DNA from: Blastocatellia bacterium
GTDB lineage: Bacteria; Acidobacteriota; Blastocatellia; Pyrinomonadales; Pyrinomonadaceae
Length of the DNA stretch: 64,000 bases
Reading direction: 5' to 3'
Assembly: GCA_003168335.1 (NCBI GenBank)
Contig: PMSM01000007.1
Location: 124,001 to 188,000, forward strand
Shown here: positions 1 to 9,032 of the stretch, in pieces
Position numbering within the stretch: position 1 is the first letter of the stretch
Layout: each line of letters starts with the position of its first letter
Translations under genes and position numbers: made by a program
Notes under the pieces: model-generated
Told to the model about the DNA's origin: nothing
What the model saw: the letters and a program-made list of their open reading frames with translations, nothing else
The model's database searches: none

Positions 1-1
1 C

Positions 2-358
2 CGAAATGACGACGAGGTTGAGGCCGCTGCTTCGGCACCGTTTCTTTACACACGGCTGCGGGCCCGGATAGCGGAAGAGGAGCGCCGGCGAGAGGAAGCG
101 GGCAACTGGCTGTCTTTGCTTTTCGAGGCGCGCCGCGCGATTCCGGCGATGGCGTTGATTGCCGTACTGGCTGCGGTACTGACCGTGTGGTCGATGCCGC
201 CGACCAGCGCTCCCGCGGCGGGGTATGGACTGGAAGAAGAAGCCCTGACCGACACGCGAGACCCGGGAGTTGAACAGACGATACTAGCCAGGAATGGTCT
301 CTCGCGTGATGAAGTATTCAGCCTCGTCGTTGATCGCAATGATCGGGAGAAGCGGTAG
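2..358 (+). CDS. Membrane protein, anti-sigma-factor-like (5' partial)
   Basis: The reading frame is open from the first bases of the window, so the gene starts upstream and only its last 118 codons are seen. The visible part has a charged Arg/Glu-rich cytoplasmic stretch, one hydrophobic segment (AIPAMALIAVLAAVLTVW) and a short acidic C-terminal tail of about 60 residues on the far side. Its stop codon directly abuts the ATG of the Spy/CpxP-like gene, so the two are surely cotranscribed. A single-span protein followed by a periplasmic metal-sensor-like protein is the usual arrangement of an ECF sigma factor, its membrane anti-sigma partner and an envelope-stress protein. The sigma factor itself is not in view, so the role is an inference. 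No catalytic motif is seen. Confidence 0.6.
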   Translation, partial: RNDDEVEAAASAPFLYTRLRARIAEEERRREEAGNWLSLLFEARRAIPAMALIAVLAAVLTVWSMPPTSAPAAGYGLEEEALTDTRDPGVEQTILARNGLSRDEVFSLVVDRNDREKR

Positions 359-766
359 ATGACTACAGGTCGTACAACGTTGAAAGTTTGGCTGGTGTTG
401 TTAGTAGTATTCGTGCTGGGTTGCGTGACCGGCGCGGCGCTGACTGGATTGTATCGATCGCGGGCCGGCGCCGGCGCGGGTGGCCCTGAAGCGCGTGAGA
501 AAGCAATGCATGAGCGCTTCGAAAAAATGCGTAATGAATTGAAATTGACCGATCAGCAGACCACCGCCATCCGGACCATCCTCGATGAAACGCGCAACGA
601 GTATAAAACGCTGCGCACCGACTTAAGACCACGTTTTGAAGAACCGCGAATGAAGGCGCGAGCACGAATTCGCGCACTGCTGACTCCGGAACAACAGCAG
701 AAGTTCGACGCGATGGTGGCGCAGCAGGATGCGCAACACGACGAAGATCAGAAATCGCGGCGTTGA
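359..766 (+). CDS. Spy/CpxP-like periplasmic protein (heavy-metal sensor family)
   Basis: A 135-aa protein with an N-terminal membrane anchor or signal segment (VWLVLLVVFVLGCVTGAAL, about residues 10-28), then a helical, highly charged domain. Two LTxxQ-type motifs characteristic of the Spy/CpxP/CnrR fold are visible: LTDQQ near residue 63 and LTPEQQQ near residue 108. Members of this family are periplasmic chaperones or metal sensors that work with envelope-stress regulators. The start abuts the stop of the preceding membrane protein, suggesting translational coupling and a shared envelope-stress function. The C-terminus is Asp/His/Gln-rich (QQDAQHDED), which could bind metal, though this is a guess. 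Confidence 0.75.
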   Translation: MTTGRTTLKVWLVLLVVFVLGCVTGAALTGLYRSRAGAGAGGPEAREKAMHERFEKMRNELKLTDQQTTAIRTILDETRNEYKTLRTDLRPRFEEPRMKARARIRALLTPEQQQKFDAMVAQQDAQHDEDQKSRR

Positions 767-883
767 GTGGACCTGTTTCCCGGCTTCCTGGTTTCGGCAT
801 CCAACCTATTGCTCCCGAATACACGAATTTGGAGCCGGAGTCGTAAAACTTTTGCAACTATCAAGCTTAGTGAGGCGTAGATA

Positions 884-2125
884 ATGGATAACTTCCGAGC
901 GAGCGAGAGAACCTTCGTGACCAGACTATCGATATTGACATTGGCGGTTATCGGCGTACTCAGTTTGAGCTTTTGTGCTTTCGGACAAACTCCGAGCGCG
1001 TCTCCTCCCACGATTGTCGGGGTTATTGGCGAGGTCAAGGCGCTGGACACCGCCGCCAACCAAATAATTGTCAGGGCCGATAGTGGCGTGCTCTTCACCG
1101 TCAATCTTAGTGACAAAACACAATACAAGCGCATGGCCCCAGGCGCAAAGACGCTGGACACTGCGACCGCCATCACTTTGGCGGATGTGGGCCAGGGAGA
1201 TCGCGTGTGGGCGCGCTGGAGAGCGGGCTCGGATCAAAAGACGGTGCCAACACCGCAACTCATTGTGATGAGCAAGGCGGACCTGGCGAAAAAGCAGGAA
1301 CAGGATCGGGCCGAGTGGCGCCGCCGCGGCGTCAGTGGCATTGTTGCTTCGCTCAATCCTTCGACGAAGGAAATAACGGTTTCCAGTCGGACGATGGCGG
1401 GGGTTCCACAGTCAGTCGTAATTCCCGTAACCGACAAGGTGATGTTCCGGCGATACCCGCCCGATGCGATTCCTAAGTACAGCGACGCCAGGCCCAGCAA
1501 GTTTGAAGAAGTCAAAGTTAACGATCAGTTGCGCGCTCTTGGTGACAAGTCCGCGGACGGCACTCATTTGACTGCTGAGGAAGTTGTGTTCGGCACGTTC
1601 AGGATCGCCGGGGGAATTGTGACTGCGATCGACATGGCGACCAGCCAAGTCAAGATTAATGATCTACAGACAAAGAAATCCGTGACGATTATTCTTAAAC
1701 CGGAATCCGTGCTGCGCCGCTTTGCCGCGGGCGGCATGTTCGGCGGTGGATCCGGTGGTCCAGGGGCGGCTCCGGGTGCGCAGGGACAAGGTCAAGGTCA
1801 GACACAACCGCGACCGCCAGGCGCAGGTGGGCCCGGCGGACCACAGGGTGGCGGCATGCGCGGTGGCATGAACATGGCGGACCTGCTTGAGCGGTTGCCG
1901 ATTATCTCGATTAATGATTTGAAAGTCGGCGATACGATCATCATGTCGGGCCTACAGGGTTCAGATCCAACCCAATTGACCGCGGTCTCGCTGGTAACCG
2001 GCGCTGAGACGCTCTTTACAATGATGGCCGCGAGGCCGCAGACCGGCGGTCAGGCTGGGAGACCTCAAGGGGTCGATCTGAACGGTAGTTTTGGCGGCAT
2101 GTTCGGTGGTGTCGGCGCGCCGTAA
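884..2125 (+). CDS. Secreted protein with repeated small beta-domains (DUF5666-like)
   Basis: A 413-aa protein with an N-terminal signal peptide (hydrophobic residues about 14-32, ending CAFGQT). The mature part repeats a pattern of the type 'G-x-V/I-x-x-I/L-D-x-x-x-x-x-I/V-x-V' about three times (near residues 45-110, 150-230 and 240-380), reminiscent of DUF5666-type small beta-barrel domains. A Gly/Pro/Gln-rich low-complexity insert lies at about 285-325. The ATG at 884 has a GAGG ribosome-binding site 8 bases upstream. It sits between the Spy-like gene and the TonB receptor on the same strand and is probably exported with them. No enzyme motif is seen, and the function is unknown. Confidence 0.65.
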   Translation: MDNFRASERTFVTRLSILTLAVIGVLSLSFCAFGQTPSASPPTIVGVIGEVKALDTAANQIIVRADSGVLFTVNLSDKTQYKRMAPGAKTLDTATAITLADVGQGDRVWARWRAGSDQKTVPTPQLIVMSKADLAKKQEQDRAEWRRRGVSGIVASLNPSTKEITVSSRTMAGVPQSVVIPVTDKVMFRRYPPDAIPKYSDARPSKFEEVKVNDQLRALGDKSADGTHLTAEEVVFGTFRIAGGIVTAIDMATSQVKINDLQTKKSVTIILKPESVLRRFAAGGMFGGGSGGPGAAPGAQGQGQGQTQPRPPGAGGPGGPQGGGMRGGMNMADLLERLPIISINDLKVGDTIIMSGLQGSDPTQLTAVSLVTGAETLFTMMAARPQTGGQAGRPQGVDLNGSFGGMFGGVGAP

Positions 2126-2228
2126 CCTAACCCTCTGATCTCGCATTTTTGACGTCAGAGACAACCGCGTAAAGCGAAGGACTCCATCCCAATCGCCCGC
2201 GGTTGATTTTCATAATAAGAAGAGTTCA

Positions 2229-5200
2229 ATGATGAATATTCGAAGACTACTGACTTGTCTGGCGTCTGTTGTTCTGGTCGCCGCTTTTTCGACCGCTGTC
2301 TTTGCCCAGGGAAGAGCAAATCTGCGCGGTCAGATTTCTGACGAGTTCGGCGCGTCTATTGTCGGCGCGACCGTAACCTTGACCGATGCGTCGGGCGTTC
2401 AGAAAACGGCCACCACAAATGCGGACGGGGCTTATGCCTTTACCGCACTGGCGCCGGGTAAGTACAAGATTCATGCGATCGCGGCCGGGTTTGCAGCTTC
2501 GGAGGACGCGTCAGTTGACGTAGCGCTCGCGCGCCGCGACCCTCTCAACCTGAGTTTGAAAATCGCGGCCATCGAAACGCAGGTCAAGGTCAACGCCGAT
2601 ACGCCGCTGAGCACAGAATCTTCGAACAACGCCAATCAGACTGTTATCTCCGGTAAAGATCTCGACGCCCTGCCCGACGATCCAGATGAACTGGCGGCCG
2701 CACTGCAAGCTCTCGCCGGACCTTCCATCGGGCCGAACGGCGGGCAGATTTTCATCGACGGATTCTCAGGCGGAAACATGCCGCCGAAGGAATCAATCCG
2801 CGAGATTCGCATTAACCAGAACCCGTTTGCCGCGGAAAACGATCAACCTTCTGGCGGTATTAATATTTTCACCAGACCGGGAACTGACAAGTTCCGCGGT
2901 AGCCTCAACCTGAACTTTCAGGACGAGAGTCTGAACTCGCGTAACCCGTTTGCGATAAGTTCAAGCAAGCGGACACCCTATCAGGTGCGGCAGTTTGGCG
3001 GTAATTTCAGCGGACCTCTGAAAGCGCACAAGGCGTCATTTTTTATCGAGGCCAATCGTAACGAGCTTGATGACAATGAAATCATTCGCGCAACGATTCT
3101 CGATCCGTCTCTGAACTTCGTGCAGCTCGGCCAGGGATTCGTGGTGCCACGGCGTTTCTTAAATTTCAGCCCGCGCATTGACTATGCGATCAATCCGAGC
3201 AACACGCTCGTCGCCCGGTATAGCTTCAACCATAACGTAACGCGAAGCAACGGAGTCGGCGGTTTCTCGTTAGCCGAACGCGGTTACAACAACTCTTCCA
3301 CCAACCAGGTGTTCCAGGTAACCGAAACCGCCGTGCTCAACGCGACAACCATCAACGAGACGCGCTTTCAGTTCTCTCATAACCGTTCGGAACAGTTGGG
3401 CAATAGCACGATACCAGTGCTGAACGTAAGCGGCGCGTTTGTCGGCGGTGGCTCGCAGGTTGGGCATGCAATAAACACTTCGAACCGGTGGGAGTTGCAG
3501 AACTTTACTCAGATTCAGCACGGTAATCACACGATCAAGTTTGGCGGCCGGATACGTGACGTCAGTATAACTGACGTCAGCCCGAATAATTTTGGCGGCC
3601 AATGGCTGTTCACTGGCGGCACGACCGGGATGTCGAGCCTGCAGCGCTATCAGCTAACGCTTCAATTGATGAGACAGGGCAACCTGACACCTGCGCAGAT
3701 TCGCGCGCAAGGTGGAGGCGCAGCCCAGTTCAGTATTAACACCGGCAGTCCGTTAGCCAACGTTAGCCAGTTCGATATAGAGCCTTATGTGCAGGACGAC
3801 TGGCGCTACCGGCCTAATCTCACTTTCAGTTTCGGTCTGCGCTACGAGATACAAAACAACGCAGGCAGCAAGCTTGATTTTGCGCCGCGCGTAGCATTCG
3901 CGTGGTCGCCGGGCGCGGCGACAGCGACCAAGCCGCCGAAAACTGTGATTCGTGCAGGCGCGGGAATCTTTTACAGCCGCTTTGGCGAAAGCCAGACGCT
4001 AAATGCCAACCGTTTCAACGGAGTCACGGAACAAACGTTTTCCGTAACCGAACCTTTCAGAGCCGCGCCGCCGACCCTGGCAGAGCAGGCTGATCCTTCG
4101 GTAGCGGCCGTGTACAATCTGCTTAATTCGTTTCGCTGCGCAGATGGAAGCGCGACGCCCGATTGCGCGACGGCATCCCCTTCGGTGCTAAACGTCGCGG
4201 CAACCCAACAAACCACTTACCGTATCCTGCCGCAAATCCAAATTCCTACGATCTATGTCGTCGGCGGTCAGGTCGAACGTCAACTGCCCCATAACTTCAC
4301 GGTAACCGTCGGCACTTATTCCGTGCGCATACTGCACATGATTCGCACCCGCGATATCAACGCGCCGATACCCGGTTCAATCACGACCGCCAACTCGAGC
4401 GGCATCCGTCCGACTCCGGGTCAGGGTGAAATCTATCAAGTCGAAGCCACTGGAAAATTTCATCAGGAACAGATGTTCATCGGCTTTAGCAGCCGGCTAA
4501 ACCCGCAATTCTCGATCCAGGGTAGTTACAGCTTGAGCAAGAGTACGAGTGATGCGGATGGCGGCTTTCCGAGAGACTCTTATGATCTGACGGGCGAGTT
4601 TGGCCGCTCCACGGGCGACGTTCGCCATCAATTCTCTATGTTTGGCACTTACAACTCAAAGCTATGGAAGCTCGTATTCAATCCTTTTATCGTTGCGAGT
4701 TCCGGACGGCCCTTCAACATTACTACCGGAATTGATTCGAATCTGGATCGACAGTTCACGGATCGGCCGAGCTTTGCGGGTGCCGGCGCGAATTGCTCCA
4801 GCCCTTTCATCAAGTGCACAAGCTTTGGCAATTTCAATCTTCTGCCAGGGGCGGGCGAACAAATTATCCCCCGCAACTTTGGACAAGGACCTGGATCGTT
4901 CAGCCTCAACCTGCGCGTCAGCCGCACGTTCGGCTTTGGTGAGGTTCATAAAGCGGCAGCATCCGGTCAGAGCGGGCAGACCACAGCAAGCGCCGCCAAT
5001 AAACGCGGTGCCGCTGGTCCCAGTGGTCCAGGCTCACGCGGCCCGATGATTCCCGGAGGGGGCGGCGGTGAAGGCCGTGGCGGCGGCGGCATGGGAATGG
5101 GTGGCCTGGGCGGAGCCGGCGGATCCTCTGAGAAGAAATACACCCTGAACGTTGGCCTGTTCTTCCAGAACCTCTTGAACAACGTGAATCTGGCGCCGCC

Positions 5201-5348
5201 GGTGGGTAATCTATCTTCCCCGTTCTTTGGCCAATCGCAGAGCGTCGCCGGGAGCTTCGGCGGGTTTGGCGGGGGCGGCGGGGGCGGCGGGGGAAGCCCC
5301 AACGCGGGCAATCGCAAGATCTCTGTTAGCCTTCGATTTAATTTCTGA
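2229..5348 (+). CDS. TonB-dependent-receptor-like outer membrane protein with N-terminal carboxypeptidase-regulatory domain
   Basis: A 1,039-aa outer membrane protein. A signal peptide (residues 1-27, ending VFAQ) is followed by a carboxypeptidase-regulatory-like beta-sandwich (about 30-115; GANVTLTD/ATTNADGAYAF-type pattern), a plug-like domain (about 130-230; SGKDLDALPDDP, PPKESIREIRINQNPF, GGINIFTRPGTD) and a long beta-barrel. The last residues (ISVSLRFNF) end in Phe, the usual outer-membrane insertion signal. Gly-rich loops are inserted near residues 940-970 and 1005-1025. This domain order is typical of acidobacterial 'TonB/OmpA-like' receptors; the substrate cannot be told. Two ATGs in tandem (2229, 2232) are possible starts. 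Neighbours on the same strand are exported proteins, so this is likely one envelope operon. Confidence 0.88.
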   Translation: MMNIRRLLTCLASVVLVAAFSTAVFAQGRANLRGQISDEFGASIVGATVTLTDASGVQKTATTNADGAYAFTALAPGKYKIHAIAAGFAASEDASVDVALARRDPLNLSLKIAAIETQVKVNADTPLSTESSNNANQTVISGKDLDALPDDPDELAAALQALAGPSIGPNGGQIFIDGFSGGNMPPKESIREIRINQNPFAAENDQPSGGINIFTRPGTDKFRGSLNLNFQDESLNSRNPFAISSSKRTPYQVRQFGGNFSGPLKAHKASFFIEANRNELDDNEIIRATILDPSLNFVQLGQGFVVPRRFLNFSPRIDYAINPSNTLVARYSFNHNVTRSNGVGGFSLAERGYNNSSTNQVFQVTETAVLNATTINETRFQFSHNRSEQLGNSTIPVLNVSGAFVGGGSQVGHAINTSNRWELQNFTQIQHGNHTIKFGGRIRDVSITDVSPNNFGGQWLFTGGTTGMSSLQRYQLTLQLMRQGNLTPAQIRAQGGGAAQFSINTGSPLANVSQFDIEPYVQDDWRYRPNLTFSFGLRYEIQNNAGSKLDFAPRVAFAWSPGAATATKPPKTVIRAGAGIFYSRFGESQTLNANRFNGVTEQTFSVTEPFRAAPPTLAEQADPSVAAVYNLLNSFRCADGSATPDCATASPSVLNVAATQQTTYRILPQIQIPTIYVVGGQVERQLPHNFTVTVGTYSVRILHMIRTRDINAPIPGSITTANSSGIRPTPGQGEIYQVEATGKFHQEQMFIGFSSRLNPQFSIQGSYSLSKSTSDADGGFPRDSYDLTGEFGRSTGDVRHQFSMFGTYNSKLWKLVFNPFIVASSGRPFNITTGIDSNLDRQFTDRPSFAGAGANCSSPFIKCTSFGNFNLLPGAGEQIIPRNFGQGPGSFSLNLRVSRTFGFGEVHKAAASGQSGQTTASAANKRGAAGPSGPGSRGPMIPGGGGGEGRGGGGMGMGGLGGAGGSSEKKYTLNVGLFFQNLLNNVNLAPPVGNLSSPFFGQSQSVAGSFGGFGGGGGGGGGSPNAGNRKISVSLRFNF

Positions 5349-5421
5349 ACCTTGGCAGCGTCGGGGCGTATAAGAGAGAGACCGCCGTCTCAATCTTACT
5401 TCTCGGAAGGAAGCCCGCCAC

Positions 5422-6177
5422 ATGAAGCGATATGCACCGACGCTCGTTTTACTTCTGATCAGTTCTGCCGCTATGGCCCAGGGGCCTGATGCGGCGAAGA
5501 CCAACGGCGCTGCGGCCGCTGCGGTCAGTACAATTCCGGCGGCGCCGCCAATCACCACCAACAGCACACCATTGGATCTCGCGCGTGCGGCGCTGGCTGC
5601 ACAGGGCGGCGACAAATTCAAACATCTGAAAAGCATGATGCTGATTGGCTCAGCCGATCTATTCGGTCCTAACAGCACCCAATCGATTCCCGGCAAGTTT
5701 GCTATTGTAACGGCCGGCGAAAAGATGCGCATCGACGTTGACGCGAGCCCCATTTTCAACTACAAGCAGATATTTGATGGTCAACGGTCCTACAGTTCGA
5801 TACCGGGAGCGGAAATGCCGCCGCCGACCAAGTTCGGACTACCCGTGCTGGCGAAGTTCGATCAGCCCGGCTACACAGTTTCTGCTCTGCCGGACAAGAA
5901 AAAATTGCGCGGCTTTCGCATTGTCGATTCCGAAGGCAACACGACGGACTTTTTTGTCGACCCGGCCACGGCTCGCGTGATGCAGTACCTGATTCCTTAC
6001 AATGGGTACACATTCGGTACTGAGAATTCGAAGTTCAAGGAAGTCGACGGCGTGCTCATTCCACTCAACTTCACGCAGCGGCTGGAAATGCCGCAGGGGG
6101 CCTTCTTTGCCGAGTACAAAGTCAAAGACGTGAAGCTCAATCAGCCCATCGGTGACGATGTGTTTATGATTCAATAA
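5422..6177 (+). CDS. Secreted LolA-like / outer-membrane-associated protein
   Basis: A 251-aa protein with a signal peptide ending near AMAQ (residue 19) and an Ala/Pro-rich linker, then a domain of about 190 residues beginning 'LDLARAALAAQGGDKFKHLKSM'. The 'ALxAxGG..k...l.s...' opening and the alternating beta pattern (KFAIVTAGEKMRIDVD, DGVLIPLNFTQRLEM) resemble LolA/LolB-like or 'outer membrane lipoprotein-sorting' domains often encoded beside acidobacterial TonB receptors. No lipobox Cys is visible, so it is probably soluble and periplasmic. The start ATG follows an AAGGA ribosome site about 10 bases upstream. It is the last gene before a strong terminator and probably closes the operon. 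Function is inferred only from resemblance. Confidence 0.6.
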   Translation: MKRYAPTLVLLLISSAAMAQGPDAAKTNGAAAAAVSTIPAAPPITTNSTPLDLARAALAAQGGDKFKHLKSMMLIGSADLFGPNSTQSIPGKFAIVTAGEKMRIDVDASPIFNYKQIFDGQRSYSSIPGAEMPPPTKFGLPVLAKFDQPGYTVSALPDKKKLRGFRIVDSEGNTTDFFVDPATARVMQYLIPYNGYTFGTENSKFKEVDGVLIPLNFTQRLEMPQGAFFAEYKVKDVKLNQPIGDDVFMIQ

Positions 6178-6210
6178 ACGAAATGACTGCGAGTTCTGGC
6201 GGGAAAAAAG

Positions 6211-6240
6211 AAGGCCACCTCCACAAAGAGGCGGCCTTTT
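6211..6240. terminator. Bidirectional intrinsic terminator
   Basis: An 11-bp stem (6211-6221 with 6228-6238, one A/C mismatch) encloses a 6-base loop. It has T-rich sequence to the right and an A-rich run (6204-6212) to the left, so it can work on both strands. It separates the converging LolA-like gene (+) and the TPR regulator gene (-). Confidence 0.85.
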
Positions 6241-6274
6241 CCTTTGGAGACTCCAGTAGACACTACCGCGGTCT

Positions 6275-8200
6275 TTAAGGTTCAGCCTTCACGTCTACTT
6301 TGAGCAGCCGGGATATGGTGGAAGGCAGTTCACTGATTTGCTCCGGCTTCTTGAGAAACGCATCCACACCGGCGCGCCAGGCTTCAGTCTCACAATCATT
6401 TCCTGAAAGCATGACGATGGGCGTGCGGCGGCGATGAGTCATCTTGCGAGCACGCTTTACCAAGTCCAGACCACTCAGGCCCGGAAGCTCGTTATCCACC
6501 ACCAGCAGATCATAGCGCTCGTCGCTGGTAAGTTTCCTTAACGCACTGTCGCCGTCCACACAAAGCTCGACTCGCCACGCTTCCCCTGAGAACATTTCAT
6601 TGATCAGATTGGCAATCGCCTTACTGTCCTCGGCGTGCAGAATTGAGATCTGGGCAGAGCCCGGCTCTGGACCGACGATCTTGGTCCTGATCTTCCTGGC
6701 CTTCGAGAAAATATGACGGCGCCGCTTGCGCACGGCCGTCCGGGTCTTGAGCAGTTCCTTATGCCGGCTGTTTATTAAAGAGATAAGGCTCTGGTGGTGC
6801 TTGAAGCCAAGCAGCCGCGCGGCTCTGGTTACCGAGCCATTGGCTTCTCTCAGGGCGCGTTCGATCAGCGCTCGCTCGCAGTCGAGGATCTTTTCCTTGA
6901 ATGAGAATCCTTCCCATGAATGATCCGCTGCTTCCCGATTCTCGCTCTCGGAATTCCCTAACGCTTCGATCGCCGTCCGCGCGCACGCGATTAACCTCTT
7001 GCCGACCGACGGATCTTGAGAGCGTTGCAGCAGATCGGCCGCGGATTGATAAATCGAGGCTAGTTCCGTAGCGGAAGTCTGCCCGCCCATCTCTTCAATA
7101 ATGCTCAAGTGCGCCCGACCCGCGCCCTCCAGATCACCGGCGGTCTCAGCAACTTCGATTGCCCGTTGCAGCAGCGCTCTCGAACGCGCGTGATTGCCCA
7201 TGCGCGCCAGCGCAATTCCGTAGGTCGTCAATGCTTCCGCCAGCAAAGCTTGCTCGTCGCCCTTCTCCAGCGTCTGTACCGCCGCCCGCGCGAATCGTTC
7301 GGCCTCGCGTAGACGACCTTCGGCAAGCAGAGTGCGGGCGCGCGTGTCATCAACTTGAGCAACGGTCTCAACATCTTTGAGTCCAAGGAAAAGATGGCGA
7401 GCGCGATCAAGATGGCTGTGGGCTTCACTGTGCCGTCCGATCTTAAAGAACAAGAAGCCCACGTTGTTTTCGACACGTGCAAGATAGCGGTCGTTCCCCG
7501 CTTGTTCGAAGTAAAAAATAGCGGCAGCGGATTCGATCAATGCGCGATCTAAGTAATATTCCCGGTTTTCAGCAGTGCCGAGTCTTGTAAACAGGAGAGC
7601 TAGTTCATTATGAAAGGCACCTTTGAGGGCGTGATCTTGACTTTGCTCTAACAGAGGAGCGGCCTCCTCATACAGCGACAAGGCCTGATTTAGTCGCTGG
7701 GCCCATACTTCCACAATGCCGGCGCGAATGAGGAGGACTACTTTCAGATCGATCTCACTATCGCCCACGCAGGCCAATGCGTCCGACAGATGGATGCGTG
7801 CCTCATCGAATGAGCCCTCACGCCAATAACAAAGTGCCAGATCGCTACGTGCTTCGGCTACTCGTTGGGATAGGTCGAGTTTGCCGAAGATCTCAATGCT
7901 GCGCGTGATCATATTCTTTGCTGTTTCCTGGCTACTCTCAGCCGTATTCGCGCTCCCCAGCCAACCAGCCAAAGTCCCAACCCTGAGCAGAATCTCTGCT
8001 CCCGTTAATTCGTCAAGGCCTTCTAATTTCGGTGGCCCGTTACGCTCCGACCAGAACTCACTGAGCACTTCAGATGCAGCCTCGTACTCGCCAGCCTTCT
8101 CAAGCTGTTTAGCCACCTGGCAGCAGAGCGCGGCGCGCTCGTGCAAAGTGAGGCCGCGACTTTGCTCTTGAAAAGTTGCCAGCTGAGACTGTAAGTTCAT
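6275..8200 (-). CDS. TPR - Fis-type HTH - receiver-domain regulator
   Basis: A 641-aa cytoplasmic protein. Residues about 1-400 are helical repeats with TPR-like spacing (for example LALCYWREGSFDEARIHLSDAL and NNVGFLFFKIGRHSEAHSHL). Residues about 435-490 form a Fis-like helix-turn-helix (LIERALREANGSVTRAARLLG). After a basic linker, residues about 520-638 are a CheY-like receiver: acidic pair in LHAEDS, phospho-acceptor Asp in LLVVDNELPG, Ser in IVMLSG and Lys in LKKPEQ are all present. A receiver at the C-terminus behind the DNA-binding domain is unusual. No kinase is adjacent; the nearest one is at 21.3 kb. The ATG at 8200 follows an AAAGGT-like site. It is likely a phosphorylation-controlled transcription regulator whose TPR part senses a protein partner. 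Confidence 0.8.
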   Translation of the reverse strand: MNLQSQLATFQEQSRGLTLHERAALCCQVAKQLEKAGEYEAASEVLSEFWSERNGPPKLEGLDELTGAEILLRVGTLAGWLGSANTAESSQETAKNMITRSIEIFGKLDLSQRVAEARSDLALCYWREGSFDEARIHLSDALACVGDSEIDLKVVLLIRAGIVEVWAQRLNQALSLYEEAAPLLEQSQDHALKGAFHNELALLFTRLGTAENREYYLDRALIESAAAIFYFEQAGNDRYLARVENNVGFLFFKIGRHSEAHSHLDRARHLFLGLKDVETVAQVDDTRARTLLAEGRLREAERFARAAVQTLEKGDEQALLAEALTTYGIALARMGNHARSRALLQRAIEVAETAGDLEGAGRAHLSIIEEMGGQTSATELASIYQSAADLLQRSQDPSVGKRLIACARTAIEALGNSESENREAADHSWEGFSFKEKILDCERALIERALREANGSVTRAARLLGFKHHQSLISLINSRHKELLKTRTAVRKRRRHIFSKARKIRTKIVGPEPGSAQISILHAEDSKAIANLINEMFSGEAWRVELCVDGDSALRKLTSDERYDLLVVDNELPGLSGLDLVKRARKMTHRRRTPIVMLSGNDCETEAWRAGVDAFLKKPEQISELPSTISRLLKVDVKAEP

Positions 8201-8359
8201 GTGAGGTTTACCTTTCTATATGCTTGATAAAGAGTATGCACGCGGACGTGCGGGTTTCTGTTTTTCATACCCAAGGTCGCCCGCCGTCTCTGAAACATGC
8301 CCTATCTTGTTCGTTTCAAGAAAGAGCGTATCACCGACCTGACAAACTAAGGAGAAAAC

Positions 8360-8632
8360 ATGAAGAACCTAAGAAAACTGGGTGCCGCCGCCGTTTTGAC
8401 GTGTGTTCTTGCCCTGCCTGCTTTGGCGGGCGAAACACCGACACCACCCTGCACGCCAGAACCCGGGCAAACATCAACACCGCCTTGTGCTTCCGCTTTT
8501 GGTGACATGGGCACACCCGCGGAGGCATCAACAACACCAGGCGCCATGGGTACGCCGACGTTAGCAAGCAACGAAACGTCGTTTACTGAAATCGCGGCAG
8601 ATGTTCTTCTGAACGTCCTGTCGCTCGTTTAG
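8360..8632 (+). CDS. Small secreted Thr/Pro-rich protein
   Basis: A 90-aa protein with an excellent AAGGAG ribosome site 5 bases before the ATG and a clear signal peptide (AAAVLTCVLALPALAGE, cleavage near residue 24). The mature part is Thr/Pro/Ala-rich with a CTPEPGQTSTPPC stretch bearing two Cys, and a hydrophobic C-terminus (EIAADVLLNVLSLV). No family is recognised. It is divergent from the TPR-receiver regulator (159 bases between starts), so it could be a target of that regulator; this is inference only. Confidence 0.6.
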   Translation: MKNLRKLGAAAVLTCVLALPALAGETPTPPCTPEPGQTSTPPCASAFGDMGTPAEASTTPGAMGTPTLASNETSFTEIAADVLLNVLSLV

Positions 8633-9032
8633 TTAGTTAGAAACTGCTCGATTCAAATAAATACTCAGTCTGTGAGCGAGAGCACCTCGCTGGCAGAACG
8701 TTAGCAGTGTGCGCTCCATGAGCTTGCAAGAAATGGAGCGCACACTGTCTGACCGGGAGGGCCCCAACCGCCGCGTAGCATAAACCCAAGTTACGCAGAA
8801 TTCAACCACGTTCTTGAAATCTATGTAATGGCCTGACCAGTCGGGTGTTTAGTCGAGTTGCAAGCCTGGAAGCAATAGGGCGGCGAGCGCCAGCTCCCGA
8901 GGGCAACAACCAAGAGACATGGTTTAGGTCTGCGGTTAGAGGCGATGGCTGTTCCTCCGACAAGAAACCTCCGGAGGGAGGGGAAAGTTTCAGAGGTGGA
9001 AGGAAGCAGACTTGAGGGCGACTCGCGATTTC
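8633..9032. other. Intergenic region with one strong hairpin
   Basis: There is no convincing gene in these 400 bases. They lie between the converging ends of the small secreted gene (+) and the DUF11 operon (-). The only clear structure is a perfect 15-bp inverted repeat, 8705-8719 with 8733-8747, enclosing a 13-base loop. There is no T-run after it on the plus strand, so it is not a classical terminator. A short CCTCCGGAGG palindrome lies near 8970. Confidence 0.6.

Noticed and set aside
3555-3580. TGACGTCA repeated twice, resembling a regulatory palindrome
   Set aside because: It is inside the TonB receptor gene and encodes DVS-IT-DVS; probably a codon coincidence.
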